Shown here: positions 61,339-64,000 of the stretch, piece after piece
Layout: the number at the start of each line of letters is the position of its first letter
How positions within the stretch are numbered: position 1 is the first letter of the stretch
DNA from: Pterobdella sp. o SKG-2022
Taxonomy: Eukaryota > Annelida > Clitellata > Hirudinida > Piscicolidae
DNA: 64,000 bases
Assembly: GCA_964035795.1 (NCBI GenBank)
Contig: OZ038324.1
Span: 2,600,025-2,664,024, forward strand
Direction of reading: 5' to 3'
Made by a program: the position numbers and the translations under genes
Notes under the pieces: generated by a model
Seen by the model: only the letters and a program-made list of their open reading frames with translations
Databases searched by the model: none
What the model was told of the DNA's origin: nothing

Positions 61339-63976
61339 TCAATCATCAGACTTAAATGAATGGTACTCGGACTGAGTGCCTCCTTGCCTAGTCAACACAC
61401 CAACCAAGATCTTCCTATCCAAGCATACAGCCATGTCCAGAGGAGTCATGTTGCCATAACAACGGTAGTTTATGTTGAGAGGGTTGGAAGTGGGTGGGAT
61501 GGGCAGGTTTGAGAGGGATACAACTCCAATCTCATCCCCAATCTTCACCATTTCGTGTAGTAGGGTGAAGCCACATTTGCCTTCCTTTGATAGGGGTAGT
61601 TGTTATGTTGGTGTTTCATGGTGTGTGATGTGTTATAGTGCATGTTATGTTTTGTGAACAAAAAAATGAAATTTTAAACTTTGAAACACACATACAATAT
61701 AAATACAGTTTAAAAAAAAACTTTTAATTTATCTAGTGTGGAAACATCAAATCACCACCTTGGATTTCAACATACAATGTAACTTGAAACCAGGCACAAA
61801 AAATTGAATGAATTACTAAAACATATAAATAGCTTTAAAAGCAAAAAAAATCTTTTAATAAAAAATTTTAAAATTTGAAGCCGAACGTCGAAATGAACCA
61901 ACAATGATGATACTTATTTATATGTATGCCCATCGTCACGTAGAACTCGTGGAAACATGAACGTTAAGCAATGATGTTAATGGTGACTGTTGTTTAGCAA
62001 CTACGATGATGGGTCTTTGATGACGATGATGGGTGTTTAGTGACGATGATGGTGGTTATTATGATGTTGATGTAGGGTGATGCGGTATTCCTAAAGCGCT
62101 TTTCTTTATAGATCATAGCGGCTGCTAGAAAGGTAAAGTAGAGAAAACACACTGTGTAACAGGTGCTAATTGTCGGCACACACGGGATCGAACCCGGTAA
62201 CTTTAGACAATTCGACTAATGCTCTACCAGGTGAGCTATAGGGCCGACAAATGATACAAATATAAAGCTACCAACCACAGCATTGATGTCAGCGTTGCAG
62301 TTAGTGACGAGGTATTTGATGATGGAGTAGCTGTCAGGATTCTCATGGGAGTAAGCTAGGTGAATGGGTGGCTTTCCTGGAAGTTTCAAGAGTGTTAATG
62401 ATGATATTATATTGCTAAAAAAATAATTTATTTATTGACATAAATATAATTACTTTATTTGAAAATATAATGTATTCAATAAAATAAAAATAATTTTTTA
62501 GAAATTTATATCATAACAAATATTTAATTTAATTGAAATTATACATACTATAAATAAATTCTTCAAAACACACATATTGTTTTATTAATGAAGATAATTA
62601 AATAGTATTATTAAACATAAAAACCCTACCAACCATCATAATTAAGCATATTGACAGCGAGGTTAGGGGGGTATGTGTTGGGGTTAGATGTGATGGTGAA
62701 GTTGGGGTAAATCTTGTTAATGAAGGCGAGTTCTTGAGGGGTTGGAAGCATTGTGAGTTTTTGAACCAGTACCAGATCTCCTGGAGAAAATAAAATTATA
62801 CGATGTAATTTTTTAAATGTATCTTAAAATTTCCTCATTATATAAAAAAAACTAGATTATATGAATATTTTACACGGTTAAACTGATGGAAAGATAAATG
62901 AAGTAGTACAGTTACAACATATAGCTTAAACTGATTAATACCAACCAACAAAATCTATTTTATGAATTATTTTTTCTTGCCATGAAAAATGGAAAAACTA
63001 CTTGTATAGATGAAGTGAAATGAAATAGTTATTACTATGGAGATATTAATAAACTATGCAAACTGCTTTCAAGCCCAATTACAGGGAAATTTACAGCAGA
63101 TTTAATTAAATTAATTAATGTGGCGAACCTCGAGCACAAGCGATATGAAGGGGTGTGTCGCCTGCCCTGTCTTGGATGTTACTGGAAGCTCCCAAGATGG
63201 TTAACAATCTGTCAAATGGTGTCAATTAAATTTGATTTAAATGATTTTTGAGATTATGTGTTGTGGTGTTTGATTTTCTTTATTATTTATTGTGTTTTAC
63301 AAATTATCTTTAGTTTTTAAATGAGTGGTATTAATTGAAACCTGGCACATTTATGGGAGCCGATGACACTGGCTAAATGGAGTGGTGTATGGAGATAAGT
63401 GTTGTTTTGGATATTGAGATGTTGATGGCTGAGACGACGAAGTGATAAAGCCAGTTGTTTGACATCATTTTGAATCACTGCTAAATGCAGAATTCTGTAA
63501 GTTTGAGGTTGTTTTTAATGAGATCATTTGCTTAAAAAAATAAATTAATTAATGACATACGTGTCTCCATCAGAATTTTGAGGAAGATTGAAGTTGAAAG
63601 CAGCATTTGATTGATTGTCAAAGATGTTTGATGCCTTACCAATGTCCTCCATAGTGGAGAAGCATTCTCTCTGTAACTGAAGTGGAGAGGAAGCACATCC
63701 TGGGTAGCTATGCATGACATTTTCAGATAAAGATGAAAAACTCTCAGTTGTCAAATTGAGGTTGTTTAATTTTTGTTCCAAGTCCTCTTGGCCATGTTTT
63801 GATTGAGTTGATGTGTTTGAGAGACATATGCCAGAATCAATAGAAATAGCGTTGAATTCTTCAGCCATTTTGACATGAACTGGGTGTAAAGCAGTTGATG
63901 AACTAGCAGAATATGGGTTGATATTTTTTTGGTTATTGTTAGGCTCAGTCGAATCGTTAATTGTTTGGAAACTCAT
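61339..63976 (-). CDS. IkB/Cactus-type ankyrin-repeat inhibitor of NF-kB
   Basis: Six minus-strand exons join in frame: 63976-63561, 63494-63342, 63208-63129, 62780-62634, 62376-62276, 61584-61339, giving 380 aa. The start is the first ATG of the open exon. Residues 1-130 are a Ser/Asn/Gln-rich regulatory tail with IDSGICLS (Asp47-Ser53), like the IKK/beta-TrCP degron DSGxxS but with one extra residue. Lys17 and Lys36 lie upstream as possible ubiquitin sites. Ankyrin repeats follow from DGDTILHLAVIQND, as in IkB-alpha DGDTFLHLAI. Others are TPLHLASVIGSH, AGDTPLHIACARG, GKPPIHLAYSHE, GFTLLHEMVKIG and NMTPLDMAVC. Family members hold Rel/NF-kB dimers in the cytoplasm until they are degraded. There is no C-terminal PEST tail. 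The gene is convergent with Wnt11. Confidence 0.87.
62081..62250 (-). mobile_element. tRNA-derived SINE, near-complete copy
   Basis: Minus-strand tRNA-like head (GTCGGCCCTATAGCTCACCT, B box GGGTTCGATCC), body with CTGTTACACAGTGTGTTTTC and AAAGCGCTTTAGGAATACC. It lies 25 bp inside the last intron of the IkB-like gene, in the sense orientation, just after the donor at 62275. Confidence 0.8.
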
Positions 63977-64000
63977 AACTTTTTAGAAATTTATTGAAAT

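Overview
The window is nuclear DNA from an AT-rich invertebrate animal. Its genes are split by GT-AG introns, it carries many non-LTR retrotransposon relics and a tRNA-derived SINE family, and it encodes metazoan-specific proteins (Wnt, IkB, ASXL, SCOC, an M12B/ADAM-like protein). Asn/Gln homopolymers and trinucleotide tracts are frequent. The phylum cannot be fixed from the sequence. A protostome, possibly an arthropod, is my guess only. All multi-exon models were assembled by eye from splice signals and reading-frame phase.

Layout. Positions 1-2074 hold a decayed Tigger/pogo DNA transposon. Positions 2907-8374 (+) hold a complete ten-exon gene for a short secreted M12B metalloprotease-like protein. 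It keeps the fold signature but has lost its zinc ligands, has no room for a propeptide, and lies between two near-identical 290-bp direct repeats. Positions 8874-13775 (-) hold the 3' part of an ASXL/Additional-sex-combs-like gene: three small exons covering the DEUBAD region, then a 2.6-kb Asn-rich last exon. Positions 14-22 kb are mostly repeats and LINE relics. Positions 24152-26677 (-) hold a single-pass membrane protein with a long poly-Gln tail. It is split by a 99-bp intron that is itself an open in-frame sequence. Positions 31388-33206 (+) hold a SCOC homologue. Positions 34459-35115 (-) hold an acidic Asp/Ser/Asn-rich ORF. Positions 35-50 kb are gene-poor, with one CR1-like LINE, a long (AC)n tract, a possible two-exon small secreted peptide and an isolated candidate exon. 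Positions 50130-59796 (+) hold a Wnt11-family gene whose N-terminal exon is unusually long and basic. Positions 61339-63976 (-) hold an IkB/Cactus-type ankyrin-repeat gene with a phosphodegron-like motif.

The neighbours do not form an operon. Wnt11 and IkB converge tail to tail, as do the M12B-like gene and the ASXL gene. The genes most worth following up are the pseudoprotease with its flanking repeats, the ASXL protein with a homopolymeric tail, and the membrane poly-Gln protein with a length-preserving intron.
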